Assembly (NCBI GenBank): GCA_937884755.1
Contig: CAKZYJ010000470.1
Span: 1-64,000, forward strand
From: an uncultured Flammeovirgaceae bacterium
GTDB lineage: Bacteria; Bacteroidota; Bacteroidia; Cytophagales; Cyclobacteriaceae
Reading direction: 5' to 3'
Length of the DNA: 64,000 bases
Shown here: positions 28,978-38,427 of the stretch, one piece after another
Position numbering within the stretch: the stretch's first letter is position 1
How the letters are laid out: each line of letters starts with the position of its first letter
Notes under the pieces: generated by a model
Databases searched by the model: none
What the model was told of the DNA's origin: nothing
Seen by the model: the letters and a program-made list of their open reading frames with translations, nothing else
Made by a program: the position numbers and the translations under genes

Positions 28978-29859
28978 TTATACGTGAACATGGCGCTCAG
29001 CGTGATAGGAGGAACGAACCAAAGGTCCGGACTCTACATACTTCAGTCCTCGTTTTAGTCCCTCTTCCTTGAAATGCTCAAACTTATCGGGGTGTACGAA
29101 TTCAGCAACCTCTATATGCATTTTAGTAGGTTGTAAGTATTGCCCTAAGGTCAGAATGTCCAAGCCATGTTCAACTAAATCATCCATCACCTTATAAACC
29201 TCGTCGTCCGTTTCCCCTAAGCCTAACATTACTCCCGACTTAGTTCGCATGCCGGCTTCCTTGGTCAGCTTAGTCTGTTCCAGACTCCGGTGATATTTAG
29301 CCTGAGGGCGAACCCGGCGATAAAGCCTTTCAACGGTTTCCATATTATGCGAAACCACTTCTTGGCCAGGCTCAATCATGCGGTACAGGGCATTCCAATT
29401 GCCCTTAACATCCGGAATCAGAGTTTCAATGGTAGTAGTGGGCGAAAGTTCTTTCACCGACTTTACGGTTTGGTACCATATTTCGGCACCACGATCTTTT
29501 AGCTCATCCCGGTTTACTGAGGTAATCACGGCATGTTTTACCTCCATCAGTTTAATGGCTTCGGCAACCCGACGGGGTTCATCGGTATCGTATTCTGGTG
29601 GGCGTCCGGTCGCTACTGCACAAAACGTACAGCTACGGGTGCAAACATTGCCCAATATCATAAAGGTGGCCGTACCAGCTCCCCAGCACTCACCCATATT
29701 CGGGCAATTGCCACTTTCGCAAATAGTGTGAAGTTTATGTTGATCTACGAGTTTACGAACTCGCGCATATTCTTTTCCGACCGGCAGCTTTACCCGTAGC
29801 CAATTAGGTTTACGAGTACGTTGGGTAGCACCTTCGGAAATTACGGGTAACTCAATCAT
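28978..29859 (-). CDS. lipA: Lipoyl synthase
   Basis: Radical-SAM [41 protein letters not shown]. Confidence 0.97.
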   Translation of the reverse strand: MIELPVISEGATQRTRKPNWLRVKLPVGKEYARVRKLVDQHKLHTICESGNCPNMGECWGAGTATFMILGNVCTRSCTFCAVATGRPPEYDTDEPRRVAEAIKLMEVKHAVITSVNRDELKDRGAEIWYQTVKSVKELSPTTTIETLIPDVKGNWNALYRMIEPGQEVVSHNMETVERLYRRVRPQAKYHRSLEQTKLTKEAGMRTKSGVMLGLGETDDEVYKVMDDLVEHGLDILTLGQYLQPTKMHIEVAEFVHPDKFEHFKEEGLKRGLKYVESGPLVRSSYHAERHVHV

Positions 29860-29883
29860 AGGAAGAAATAATTCTAAAGTACA

Positions 29884-29919
29884 GCAAAAAAACAGGGGAA
29901 TGTAGTAATTAATTCCCCT
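29884..29919 (-). terminator. Rho-independent terminator 3' of 29946-30689
   Basis: Minus strand: AGGGGAAT-TAATTACTAC-ATTCCCCT-GTTTTTTT. Confidence 0.75.
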
Positions 29920-29945
29920 AATAATGTTGGTGTAAATTCCAAAGC

Positions 29946-30689
29946 TTACTTGCGCCCGCCGTAGAAAAGCATGATGAAGGCTGAAGGAAATATCTGTCGG
30001 TTATGGGCACCGGCTACTAGTTCAATTTCCTCGGTAAAGGCCTCTAACTGAAAACCGGCTTCAAACCCAGTAACATCGTTTTTAAAGGTTCCAAACTCAA
30101 AGGCTAACGACGCTTTTACGTTCAGTCCAGGCCTTATTTGCGATTCGCCTATGCCCCGAAGGAAGGGACCGGAACCAACAATGCGGCTGGTTTCAGGATA
30201 TAGCTCGGGGTCGTAGGGTACAGTAATAACTCGGTTATTATTGAAAGCGTATTGGATGTAGTAGGGCATCACAATTCCAAGAGTAGGCCCACCAGCCAGA
30301 ATAGCATTTACCTGCACACCCTGCTGAGGGGCTTTTTTGAATAGAACCCATTCTCGCCCATACTGAGGTCGTACTGAAAACAAATAGTTGGTTTTCCCTA
30401 GCAAAAAGGTATTGCCGCTCACCCGCGATACTCTTCTTAATTCTTTAGGATGCTTAACATTTACTATTTCAATACCAAACGATTGAAACTGATTGTCACC
30501 TACTAATTTGCTGAATTTGCCCGCCAAACCGGCAATCAATCCTGAATTAGTATTTTTGCTGATACCCCAGATAAATTCACGGGTGTAGTCGTATGCACCT
30601 TGCTCCTGGGCCAATCCCACTTGAGAAAAACCCAACAGGCAACAAAAAAGTATGAAGCTTAGGGTATTTTTGGTAAATTTCCTTCTCAT
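29946..30689 (-). CDS. Hypothetical outer-membrane/secreted protein conserved in Bacteroidota
   Basis: Signal peptide ending AQA/LAQ; beta-rich; [11 protein letters not shown]-terminus. Confidence 0.6.
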   Translation of the reverse strand: MRRKFTKNTLSFILFCCLLGFSQVGLAQEQGAYDYTREFIWGISKNTNSGLIAGLAGKFSKLVGDNQFQSFGIEIVNVKHPKELRRVSRVSGNTFLLGKTNYLFSVRPQYGREWVLFKKAPQQGVQVNAILAGGPTLGIVMPYYIQYAFNNNRVITVPYDPELYPETSRIVGSGPFLRGIGESQIRPGLNVKASLAFEFGTFKNDVTGFEAGFQLEAFTEEIELVAGAHNRQIFPSAFIMLFYGGRK

Positions 30690-30745
30690 CTGCCAAAACG
30701 TAGAGTTATTATATAAATGTACAAAGTAAAAATAATCAATTTAGT

Positions 30746-31150
30746 ATGTCTCACATAAAATCTTCGTACCTGGGCGAACTTCGAACCGAAGATATTCACA
30801 TAAAATCATCGAACCGCATTATCACTGATGCCCCTACCGACAATCACGGTAAAGGTGAAGCGTTTTCACCTACTGATTTAGTTTGCGCTGCTCTTAGTAG
30901 CTGTATGATGACGATTATGGGCATTCGGGCTCGCAAACACAATATTGAACTGGAGGGTTTGCAGGCTAATGTTACCAAATATATGTCATCTAATCCGAGG
31001 CAAATCTCCAAAATTAGCGTTCAATTTAGCTTAGAGAGTACAAATGCTACTCCCGACCAAATACAAATGTTAAAGGATGCCGCATTAAGTTGTCCAGTTG
31101 CTCTTAGTGTTAACCCATCGATTGAGCAAGATGTTTCTTTCGGCTTCTGA
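30746..31150 (+). CDS. OsmC family peroxiredoxin-like protein
   Basis: GKGEAFSPTDLVCAALSSCMMTIMG and C-terminal LSCPVALSVNPSIEQDVSF. Confidence 0.9.
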   Translation: MSHIKSSYLGELRTEDIHIKSSNRIITDAPTDNHGKGEAFSPTDLVCAALSSCMMTIMGIRARKHNIELEGLQANVTKYMSSNPRQISKISVQFSLESTNATPDQIQMLKDAALSCPVALSVNPSIEQDVSFGF

Positions 31151-31153
31151 TTG

Positions 31154-31516
31154 TCAGGAAGCCGACGAGTTGGAGAGTACTTGAAGCTTATCGCGAAGTG
31201 AGGAATAGGAAATCATCATATGCGAGGCGTCGTACACACACTTTCCTTCTGAAATAAGTAACACTTGCGGGGATTCGTGACGAATTCCGAAGGTATCGGC
31301 AACTGATTGGGAAACCTGTCGGAAGCTAATCAAATCGAGAAAATAAAAATCAGCCGCCTGCATCTCTGCTGGCTGCCACGACCGCTCCAATCGGCTAAGA
31401 ACTACGCTACTAATACCGCAGCGAGTACTGTGCTTGTAAATAATGACCGGACGTTGGTTAGAATTACCTTTTATTTCGTCTACCTGTTCGATGGTGGTCA
31501 GTGGTGTAAAATTCAT
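31154..31516 (-). CDS. ytxJ: Bacillithiol system redox-active protein YtxJ (monothiol thioredoxin-like)
   Basis: IIYKHSTRCGISSVVLSRLE…YFLDLISFRQVSQSVADTFGIRHESPQVLLI. Confidence 0.88.
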   Translation of the reverse strand: MNFTPLTTIEQVDEIKGNSNQRPVIIYKHSTRCGISSVVLSRLERSWQPAEMQAADFYFLDLISFRQVSQSVADTFGIRHESPQVLLISEGKCVYDASHMMISYSSLRDKLQVLSNSSAS

Positions 31517-31520
31517 AGGC

Positions 31521-32939
31521 TTAGTAATACCAAATATCTGCTTCCTTCTTGTCGTATCTTGGCTTACGGGTATTTTCCTTCAAATGTTTGGGTTGGTCTT
31601 TGGATTTAAAAATATGCGATAGCCAGATGCGACGTTTACGGTGCTTCTCTTTTTTCTCATAGGAGTTTTTTTGGCGGCCAGCCAGATAGTCTACACTGGG
31701 GTGCATATCTTTCCCTCGCTTCGCTCGTCTGATTTCTCCGTTATACTCGTGTACCTGGCGGGCTAGCTTCTGGTAGTAGCGTGATTTAGCGCGTTGCGTA
31801 GGTACTCGCAGGTAACCCCGGTGCTGATGTACGTATTTGGAATAGTTCTCTTCCACCTTCTTTTGCTGAAAACGATGGGGTACCTTATATTCACCCACGT
31901 TCATCTGTTTGCGGTCGGCTTTTTTATATTGGCGTTCTTTACTATAAAATATACCTACTCTTTGCTTTCCACTGAACCCCGAAACCTCATGAGAGGATTT
32001 TTCCAAGGCTTTGTTTTTCTTTCGCTGAAGGCGCTGGTTGGTAAAAATACGGTCAGCCAGTGGTAAGTGCGATCGATCACGACCCTCTTCGGCCGCGGGG
32101 GCCTTTCTTCCTTCAGTCACTGGAATCTTCCCGGATGGTGAAATAGTTACAGGGCGTTTATAATTATCCTTTACTTTACCAGAGCGGGTAATTGAAGGGG
32201 GGAGCCGGTAGCGATCCTTTACCACTCCTGAGGGCGAAAGGGTAGGGGGGCGGCGATAATTATCTCGGATTTTTCCTGATCTACTAAGAGTTTTAGGGCG
32301 CTGATAACGGTCTTTCACTACTCCTGAGGGCGAAAGAGTAGGCGGTCGCTGGTAACTCTTGCTGACTTTACCCGATTTGGAAACCGTGCTGGGTTTTCGG
32401 TAATTATCTTTGACGATTCCAGGACGAGAAATAGTGGCTGGTCGCTGGTAAGCGTTTCGAACCTTCCCGGCGCTGGTTTTCGTTTTTGGCTGCTGGTAGT
32501 TAGAACGGACCCGGCCCCCGGATGATTTGGTTTTAGGAGCCTGATACGGCTGGCTACCACCGAAGTTATTCTTCTTAGTCCTAGGTGCTTGGTAGGGCTG
32601 ACTACCCCCAAAATTACCCTTTTTGGTACGAGGTGCTTGATAGGGTTGGCTACCGCCAAAATTACTCTTTTTCGTGCGGGGAGGTTCATAAGGCTGACTA
32701 CCGCCAAAGCTGCTTTTTTGGGTACGGGGCGATTTGCGCTTGTCTTTCACCTGTTTGGCGTTCCGCCTCGCTTTAGGTACCCTTACTTTCTTCTTCTTTT
32801 TAGGGACTTTTACCGTCGGTAGCGTGCTTTTTTTGCTCTGTGCCTGAGTAGTAGAGGCAGACCCTAGCCATAGTACCATCAACATTAAAATGAGGCAAAT
32901 TAGTGGGACTACCGTACTTTTATTATTTTTCCCTACCAT
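31521..32939 (-). CDS. Secreted, highly basic repeat protein of unknown function (16-aa period, 12 full units plus a partial)
   Basis: Signal peptide (…LGSASTTQAQ), Lys/Arg-rich linker, units such as PRTKKSNFGGSQPYQA and PPTLSPSGVVKDRYQR. Confidence 0.8.
   Translation of the reverse strand: MVGKNNKSTVVPLICLILMLMVLWLGSASTTQAQSKKSTLPTVKVPKKKKKVRVPKARRNAKQVKDKRKSPRTQKSSFGGSQPYEPPRTKKSNFGGSQPYQAPRTKKGNFGGSQPYQAPRTKKNNFGGSQPYQAPKTKSSGGRVRSNYQQPKTKTSAGKVRNAYQRPATISRPGIVKDNYRKPSTVSKSGKVSKSYQRPPTLSPSGVVKDRYQRPKTLSRSGKIRDNYRRPPTLSPSGVVKDRYRLPPSITRSGKVKDNYKRPVTISPSGKIPVTEGRKAPAAEEGRDRSHLPLADRIFTNQRLQRKKNKALEKSSHEVSGFSGKQRVGIFYSKERQYKKADRKQMNVGEYKVPHRFQQKKVEENYSKYVHQHRGYLRVPTQRAKSRYYQKLARQVHEYNGEIRRAKRGKDMHPSVDYLAGRQKNSYEKKEKHRKRRIWLSHIFKSKDQPKHLKENTRKPRYDKKEADIWYY
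32124..32729 (-). repeat. 48-bp period tandem repeat encoding 16-aa units
   Basis: P[x]T at unit positions 1-3 and Tyr at position 14 kept through 12 consecutive 16-aa units (residues 71-262) plus a partial 13th. Confidence 0.85.
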
Positions 32940-32975
32940 AAGGTACTTACCGCAGGTTACTACTTGGTAACTAAA

Positions 32976-33203
32976 TTACTTCTTGATTCGGCCTTTTCGG
33001 TCGTATTTAAGCCGATTGCCATTAGCCGAGAATAAACCCTCCTTTTTTTGAGAAGATGATATCTTAGGGCAAGGCATTACTGTACTCCGGCACGAACCTA
33101 GTCCAATACAGCAAATTAACGCGATTAGAGACAGTTTCTTACTTAAAAAGAATAATGAAAATGTTAATCTACGTTGATTCATTCTTCTTTCTATCTTTCT
33201 CAT
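32976..33203 (-). CDS. Small lipoprotein
   Basis: Hydrophobic signal and lipobox (LIALICCIGLGSC); Lys-rich tail; immediately upstream of the repeat-protein gene on the same strand. Confidence 0.55.
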   Translation of the reverse strand: MRKIERRMNQRRLTFSLFFLSKKLSLIALICCIGLGSCRSTVMPCPKISSSQKKEGLFSANGNRLKYDRKGRIKK

Positions 33204-33355
33204 CTGCCAGCCACAGTTTATTCTTATAGAATAGTTTAAAGATAAAAGCTGGGGTAGGCTTAGTGAAACATATTTTCGGCCATTATTACACTGATAGAAA
33301 AAGCAGCGAATTTGCCGAATTTAAGAGTAATTAAAAAAATTGTTTCAGCATTGTA

Positions 33356-33898
33356 ATGAAACGTAAGGACACTCGTCTAGTAGGTGTAATGAACATAAAA
33401 GCATTCAAAAGCAACGTTTTTCCAGTTCAGGCCAAACTGTATCGGTTTGCGAAAACCATGCTTCAGGATGAGGAAGAGGCAGAAGACGCGGTGCAGGAAG
33501 CACTGTTAAAACTTTGGCTGAATCGTCAGAACCTCACTAGTTACAAAAGTATTGAAGCACTGGCTATGGTGGTGACGAAAAACCTGTGTCTGGATAAACT
33601 CAAATCCAGCCATCACCAAAAAGTAGTGCCATTAAACACCGGTATTGATTCTACGGATACAACCACACCCTACAAGAAAACTGAACTGGCGAATACTGCT
33701 GAAATTCTCCGGCAACTCATGGGACGGTTACCTGAGCAACAGCGGTTAGTCATTCATCTTAGAGATGTAGAAGAGTACTCTTACGAGGAAATTGAACAGA
33801 TTACTGGCATGTACATCAATAACATTCGGGTCACCTTATCTCGGGCCCGCCGCAGCGTACGCGAGATGTACACAAAACTAAACGCCTATGGAAGCTAA
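33356..33898 (+). CDS. RNA polymerase ECF sigma factor
   Basis: EEEAEDAVQEALLKLW and LPEQQRLVIHLRDVEEYSYEEIEQITGMYINNIRVTLSRARRSVREM. Confidence 0.93.
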   Translation: MKRKDTRLVGVMNIKAFKSNVFPVQAKLYRFAKTMLQDEEEAEDAVQEALLKLWLNRQNLTSYKSIEALAMVVTKNLCLDKLKSSHHQKVVPLNTGIDSTDTTTPYKKTELANTAEILRQLMGRLPEQQRLVIHLRDVEEYSYEEIEQITGMYINNIRVTLSRARRSVREMYTKLNAYGS

Positions 33899-34658
33899 AG
33901 AAATTAGAAAACTGCTGGAGCAATACTACGAGGGCAATACGACGCTCGTAGAGGAGAAACAGTTATATACGTATTTTTCCCAAACTGAAGTGCCCGCCGA
34001 TCTGTGGGCTGATCGTGACCAGTTTCTTGCTTTTGCTGATTTACGTGCTACTAAACCCAGTACTGCAATAGGCTACGATAACTTTTTTCAAAAAATCGAT
34101 GCTCAGGAAGACTCGGAAGAGCGGCGTAGGTCCAGGATACAACTTTGGGGAGGACGTATTGCGGCTAGCATCACCTTAGCCCTGCTAGGATTTTTGGGAG
34201 GCATTTGGTACGGACAGGAAAAAACCTCCGATGAAGTAGTTGCCCTCCGCGAAGAATTTCAGGATATGCGCCAGACGATGCTGCTGAACCAGATGCAACA
34301 GGCTTCGGCTAGCGAAAGGATACAAGCCATTCAGGCCAGCCAACTCTCTGATAAAGACAATCAGGCGGTGAGTGAGGCTTTATTGCTGACCGTGGCCTCC
34401 GATCCCAATGTAAATGTACGATTAGCTGCTATTGAAGCCCTAAATACCCACGCTGAACAGAGTACGGTTCGCATTGCTCTGGCCCAGACCTTAAGCGGCC
34501 AAGATCATCCGCTAGTGCAAATCGCAATCATCAATCAACTAGTGAATTGGGGTGAGAGGGAAGCGGTACCCGAGTTGCAGCGTCTGGTGCAAAGCGACCA
34601 GGTAGAGGAAGTTGTAAAACAACAGGCTGAGATAGGTATCAATCAATTATTACTATAG
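33888..34658 (+). CDS. Candidate membrane anti-sigma factor with C-terminal HEAT-like repeats
   Basis: Overlaps sigma by 11 bp; N-terminal cytosolic helical region, one TM (IAASITLALLGFLGGIWYG), then DPNVNVRLAAIEALNTH…HPLVQIAIINQLVNWGEREAVPELQRLV. Confidence 0.7.
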   Translation: MEAKEIRKLLEQYYEGNTTLVEEKQLYTYFSQTEVPADLWADRDQFLAFADLRATKPSTAIGYDNFFQKIDAQEDSEERRRSRIQLWGGRIAASITLALLGFLGGIWYGQEKTSDEVVALREEFQDMRQTMLLNQMQQASASERIQAIQASQLSDKDNQAVSEALLLTVASDPNVNVRLAAIEALNTHAEQSTVRIALAQTLSGQDHPLVQIAIINQLVNWGEREAVPELQRLVQSDQVEEVVKQQAEIGINQLLL

Positions 34659-34693
34659 ACAACATTAACCCAATATTTTATCTAAACATTATC

Positions 34694-35464
34694 ATGAAAA
34701 CTTTATCAGGAATCATTCTATTTTTCTTAGCCACCACCGGGGTCTTCTCGCAGGAGTACCGAGCTCCGATGAACGCCAACAAAATCCGGCTAATACTTCA
34801 CAATACCGAGATTAGTATTGAGGGGCACGATAGCAACGAATTGGTCATTAACGCTTCGGGCTACAAAGCCCCTCCCGAAAGAGCTGATGGGCTACGTCCT
34901 TTGTATAGTGGCGGAACTGATAACTCTGGTATCGGACTATCGATCAACGAAGAAAACGGCCAGCTTACCGTTCTAAAAGTGGGGCGAAACGATGTGGACT
35001 ATGACTTCAATATTCCCAAAAACGCCACGGTGGTTATTGAGGAAGTGAACTACGCGGGCGGTGATATCGATATGAAAAACCTGGCCGGTGAAATAGAGGT
35101 GAAGACCACTAACTCGGACGTCAAGATGGAGGATGTGAGCGGCCCTATTGTAGCCAATAGTGTTAGCGGCGACATTGATGTTGTCTTTACTACGGTCAAC
35201 CAACAGAAACCAACCTCTATCACTATTGTTAGCGGCGATGTGGATATTACCCTGCCGGGGCAAACTCCGGCTAATCTCAAGCTTGGTTCCGTTAGTGGGG
35301 AGGTGTATACTAACTTTGATATTCAAATGGAAGGTAATGAAAATGAGAAAGATATGATTCGGATGAGTATGGGAAGGCCCATTGAGGGGACTATCAACAA
35401 TGGTGGGGTAGATATGCGAGTTAAAACGGTCAGTGGGAATATTTACCTACGCAAGAGCGAATAA
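34694..35464 (+). CDS. DUF4097 family beta-strand repeat protein
   Basis: Signal peptide; ANSVSGDIDVVFTTV…TIVSGDVDITLPGQTPANLKLGSVSGEVYTNFD…VKTVSGNIYLRK. Confidence 0.85.
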   Translation: MKTLSGIILFFLATTGVFSQEYRAPMNANKIRLILHNTEISIEGHDSNELVINASGYKAPPERADGLRPLYSGGTDNSGIGLSINEENGQLTVLKVGRNDVDYDFNIPKNATVVIEEVNYAGGDIDMKNLAGEIEVKTTNSDVKMEDVSGPIVANSVSGDIDVVFTTVNQQKPTSITIVSGDVDITLPGQTPANLKLGSVSGEVYTNFDIQMEGNENEKDMIRMSMGRPIEGTINNGGVDMRVKTVSGNIYLRKSE

Positions 35465-35468
35465 TATC

Positions 35469-36152
35469 ATGAAACCGTTAGCGATTTTTTTATTATTAGC
35501 AGTTGTGCAGAATACTTGGGCGCAACGCGTTGAGGAAAAAACAATTGACTGGCGAAAAGGACAGGAAGTTCGGCTAGATTTCAAATATGCTCAGGAAATT
35601 CAGATTAAAACCTGGGATAAATCTGAAGTATCAGTACGGGTGAGCGTAACCATTAACAATAACACGCTCAACGATGCCTGGAGTATGACTACCGAAACTT
35701 CCGGGGATCAAATCCAGGTCACTTCAGATTTTGATCAGGCTAATGGACATTTTCGGGGAGATTGCAACGGTAGTAACTATCACTCGGACGGTAACAGCTT
35801 TTGCAGTCTGATCGTCTATGACATATACGTTCCCGAAGCTGCTCCATTACACGTAGAAACATTAGCGGGCGATATTACCATTGAAGGAACGAGTGCGGCG
35901 GTTTACGCCAAATCGCTGAGCGGCTTCGTAGATGCCGACTGGCCAGCTCAGCAGGGTGCGGATGTAACTATGAAATCAATCACCGGTGAAGTTTACACTA
36001 ACTTGGATTTAGTCATAGATGAATCCGAACGGGAGCGGCACCGCCGAAGCCCGGTAGGTTGGGAGATTGAAGCCACCGTAGCTGGAGGAGGCAAAAAGGT
36101 GGAACTGGAATCGATTAGCAACGATGTGTATTTCCGCAAGGCGGGGTCTTAA
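35469..36152 (+). CDS. DUF4097-like beta-strand repeat protein (paralogue of the upstream gene)
   Basis: Start reassigned to ATG 35469 (MKPLAIFLLLAVVQNTWAQ); HVETLAGDITIEGTSAAVYAKSLSGFVDADWP…SITGEVYTNLD…SISNDVYFRKAGS. Confidence 0.8.
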   Translation: MKPLAIFLLLAVVQNTWAQRVEEKTIDWRKGQEVRLDFKYAQEIQIKTWDKSEVSVRVSVTINNNTLNDAWSMTTETSGDQIQVTSDFDQANGHFRGDCNGSNYHSDGNSFCSLIVYDIYVPEAAPLHVETLAGDITIEGTSAAVYAKSLSGFVDADWPAQQGADVTMKSITGEVYTNLDLVIDESERERHRRSPVGWEIEATVAGGGKKVELESISNDVYFRKAGS

Positions 36153-36186
36153 TGAGCGATTTCCTCAGAATTGACTAAAACAGGAA

Positions 36187-37434
36187 TTAGTTTGATCTCC
36201 CTTGCAGAATATCCTCTACCTCTTCAGCATCAGGATTTACTGCTAGTATCTTTCCAGCGGGGTCAATTAAAAAGACACCACCTCCTGAAAAGGGGATGTT
36301 GTATTTCAACCATACTGCATCTCGATCATCCAATTCAACTAAATTAGTCCAGGGAAATTTTTCCCGCTCAAGGGCTTTTAGCAGATTTTTTTGATCTTTA
36401 AATTCTCGAGCTACTCCAACAATGGTGAAATTATCGTCCTTGTATTTTTCGTAGATGGGAACCATTGTTCTGCTTTTTTTGATGCAGGGACCACACCAAG
36501 AAGCCCATAAATCAAGTAGCACATACTTTTCATCCATCAGCGTTGAAACCTTTACCAAGTTACCATCCAGGTCTTGAGCTTCAAAATCAATATACTCGCC
36601 ACCAACTTGAATGGCCTGATGACTTTCCAGCATCTGTCCGACTTTAGCAGTGTAAGGATGTCGTGGCATCGCTTTCGCCAGGCTATGGTAGGCGCGTCTG
36701 AGCTTATATTCCTCAATCGGAATTCGGCCGATTTTGGTAACATTCTGAAACAAAAGAAAGTAACTCATAGGAGAAGGATTTGACTCAATATACTGTTGTC
36801 TGAAATTGTAGAGTTCTTCATAAATTGAATCCAACTGCAGAGCCAGTACTTTAGCTTGATCAGATTTGTCGGAGTGATCTGACCGCAGATCGCGCAATTT
36901 TTTGGAGAGAGCCGGTTTTCCCGTATCATCTGCATTCTCTAAGGCTTGTAAGAGAACCTGAGCAGTGTCGCTGTAGAATTTTCCGTCCTCTTCAAGTTTG
37001 TCTAGTTGTTGATAGATCAAATCTTGGTCAGGATCAAGTATGCTATTAGCCATCTTGTGAAAGTCATAGTACTCTTCAGTAAGCGGACTACCTTCAAAGG
37101 TATTTTCTTCGTATCTCTCCTCAGGGTACAGGGTCATTTTTATTTTCCCAGAAACTGGAAAGAAAATAACCCTGTCATATTCGTCGTTAAATACCAATTG
37201 ATATGCTTCCTGATGATCATACTCAAACTGGTGCTCAAATTTGCCGTCTACAATCGGAATTACCATCGGCTCTCTTCGTAAATCCTCGGTTTCTTTAGCA
37301 AATAAGAGTTGTTTACTGTCGCGGTCAATAACTTCCCCGATGATGGTGCACCGATAGGGTTGGTTTTGACCAAAACAGTTAAACTCTAAAAATGTCAGCC
37401 AGACTAAAGCAGAGAATGCTAAGAATGTCTTCAT
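36187..37434 (-). CDS. TlpA-type thioredoxin-fold protein with N-terminal DUF4369-like domain
   Basis: Signal peptide; LLDLWASWCGPCIKKSRTMVPIYEKYKDDNFTIVGVAREF. Confidence 0.92.
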   Translation of the reverse strand: MKTFLAFSALVWLTFLEFNCFGQNQPYRCTIIGEVIDRDSKQLLFAKETEDLRREPMVIPIVDGKFEHQFEYDHQEAYQLVFNDEYDRVIFFPVSGKIKMTLYPEERYEENTFEGSPLTEEYYDFHKMANSILDPDQDLIYQQLDKLEEDGKFYSDTAQVLLQALENADDTGKPALSKKLRDLRSDHSDKSDQAKVLALQLDSIYEELYNFRQQYIESNPSPMSYFLLFQNVTKIGRIPIEEYKLRRAYHSLAKAMPRHPYTAKVGQMLESHQAIQVGGEYIDFEAQDLDGNLVKVSTLMDEKYVLLDLWASWCGPCIKKSRTMVPIYEKYKDDNFTIVGVAREFKDQKNLLKALEREKFPWTNLVELDDRDAVWLKYNIPFSGGGVFLIDPAGKILAVNPDAEEVEDILQGRSN

Positions 37435-37510
37435 GATAGATTAGACTGAGATGAAGAGTAGAATAATTTAAGATAGGAAAAAAAATGAAGATTGGCTACC
37501 TCTAAAATTC

Positions 37511-37710
37511 TCGCTCTTGGTTAAAGAGAACGATGTGCATTTCCGGAAAGCAAGCCCACGACGGAGGGGGCAATACCTGGCGAATAAGAATGGTATATTC
37601 CGATAATTCAATTGGGTTAAGCAATCAAGAATAGCCGTAGCTTGTATAACAACGACGTGTATTCCTACTACGGATACGATTCGTACTTAAGCACTCGAGA
37701 AACACTTTAA
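37511..37710 (+). pseudogene. Possible remnants of DUF4097-type gene C-termini
   Basis: Fragment …LVKENDVHFRKAS… (frame of 37529) and …SLYNNDVYSYYG… (frame of 37651) resemble ESISNDVYFRKAGS* of 35469-36152. Confidence 0.3.
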
Positions 37711-37734
37711 AGAATTATCGAGTAAATATGATTT

Positions 37735-37767
37735 AAAAAGCGCTAACCGGTTGGCTAGCGCTTTTTT
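37735..37767. terminator. Bidirectional rho-independent terminator 3' of msrA
   Basis: AAAAAGCGCTA-ACCGGTTGGC-TAGCGCTTTTTT. Confidence 0.85.
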
Positions 37768-37770
37768 CTT

Positions 37771-38304
37771 TTATGCAGATTTCAGTTTGTTGCTAAATAC
37801 CTGCTTGAATTTGTCTACTTTCGGGCGAATAACAAATGAGCAGTAACCCTGCTCAGGGTTATTCTTGTAGTAATTCTGATGATAGTCCTCGGCGGGATAA
37901 AAGGTTTCCGAAGGACTGATCTCAGTGACAATCGGGCCTGCAAAAGCGCCGGACTCATCTAGTTTCTGCTTGTATTCTTCCGTTAGCTTTTTCTGCTCTT
38001 CATCGTGGTAATACACCACCGAACGATACTGGGTGCCTACATCGGCTCCTTGCCGATTGAGGGTAGTTGGGTCGTGGGTTTTCCAGAAAATTTCTAACAA
38101 CTCATCGTATCTTATCACTTCCGGATCGTAGGTAATCTGTACTACTTCGGCGTGGCCAGTTCGTCCGCTACATACTTCCCGATAGGTGGGGTTGGAAATC
38201 TTACCACCGGTGTAGCCTGAAACTACTGACTGCACTCCCATCACGTCCTGAAATACCGCTTCGGTGCACCAAAAGCAGCCCGATCCAAATGTTGCTTGTT
38301 TCAT
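37771..38304 (-). CDS. msrA: Peptide-methionine (S)-S-oxide reductase
   Basis: ATFGSGCFWCTEAVFQDVMGVQSVVSGYTGG, GHAEVVQITYDP, AEDYHQNYYKNNPEQGYC. Confidence 0.96.
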   Translation of the reverse strand: MKQATFGSGCFWCTEAVFQDVMGVQSVVSGYTGGKISNPTYREVCSGRTGHAEVVQITYDPEVIRYDELLEIFWKTHDPTTLNRQGADVGTQYRSVVYYHDEEQKKLTEEYKQKLDESGAFAGPIVTEISPSETFYPAEDYHQNYYKNNPEQGYCSFVIRPKVDKFKQVFSNKLKSA

Positions 38305-38427
38305 ATTTATTTTATTGTTCAATAGCTCAATTGTTAAATTCCTAGTTGTTTTTAGTCCACAGTCTCGTACATCAACTCTGACTTAAAAACTCTGAACTCA
38401 TAACTCCGAACTTTTATCCTCCAACTT

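Noticed and set aside
32124-32729. Possible CRISPR array (regular 48-bp period)
   Set aside because: Units are diverged and fully coding with no repeat/spacer alternation; periodicity is explained by the protein repeat.
31794-32822. Plus-strand ORFs (31794-32066, 32585-32776, 32589-32822) and 32318-32707 minus
   Set aside because: Overlap the 16-aa repeat gene in other frames; their periodicity is inherited from the 48-bp coding repeat.
38330-38427. Repetitive-looking AACTCTGAACTC…AACTCCGAAC stretch upstream of msrA
   Set aside because: Short, degenerate, AT-rich intergenic repetition; no consistent unit length or structure.
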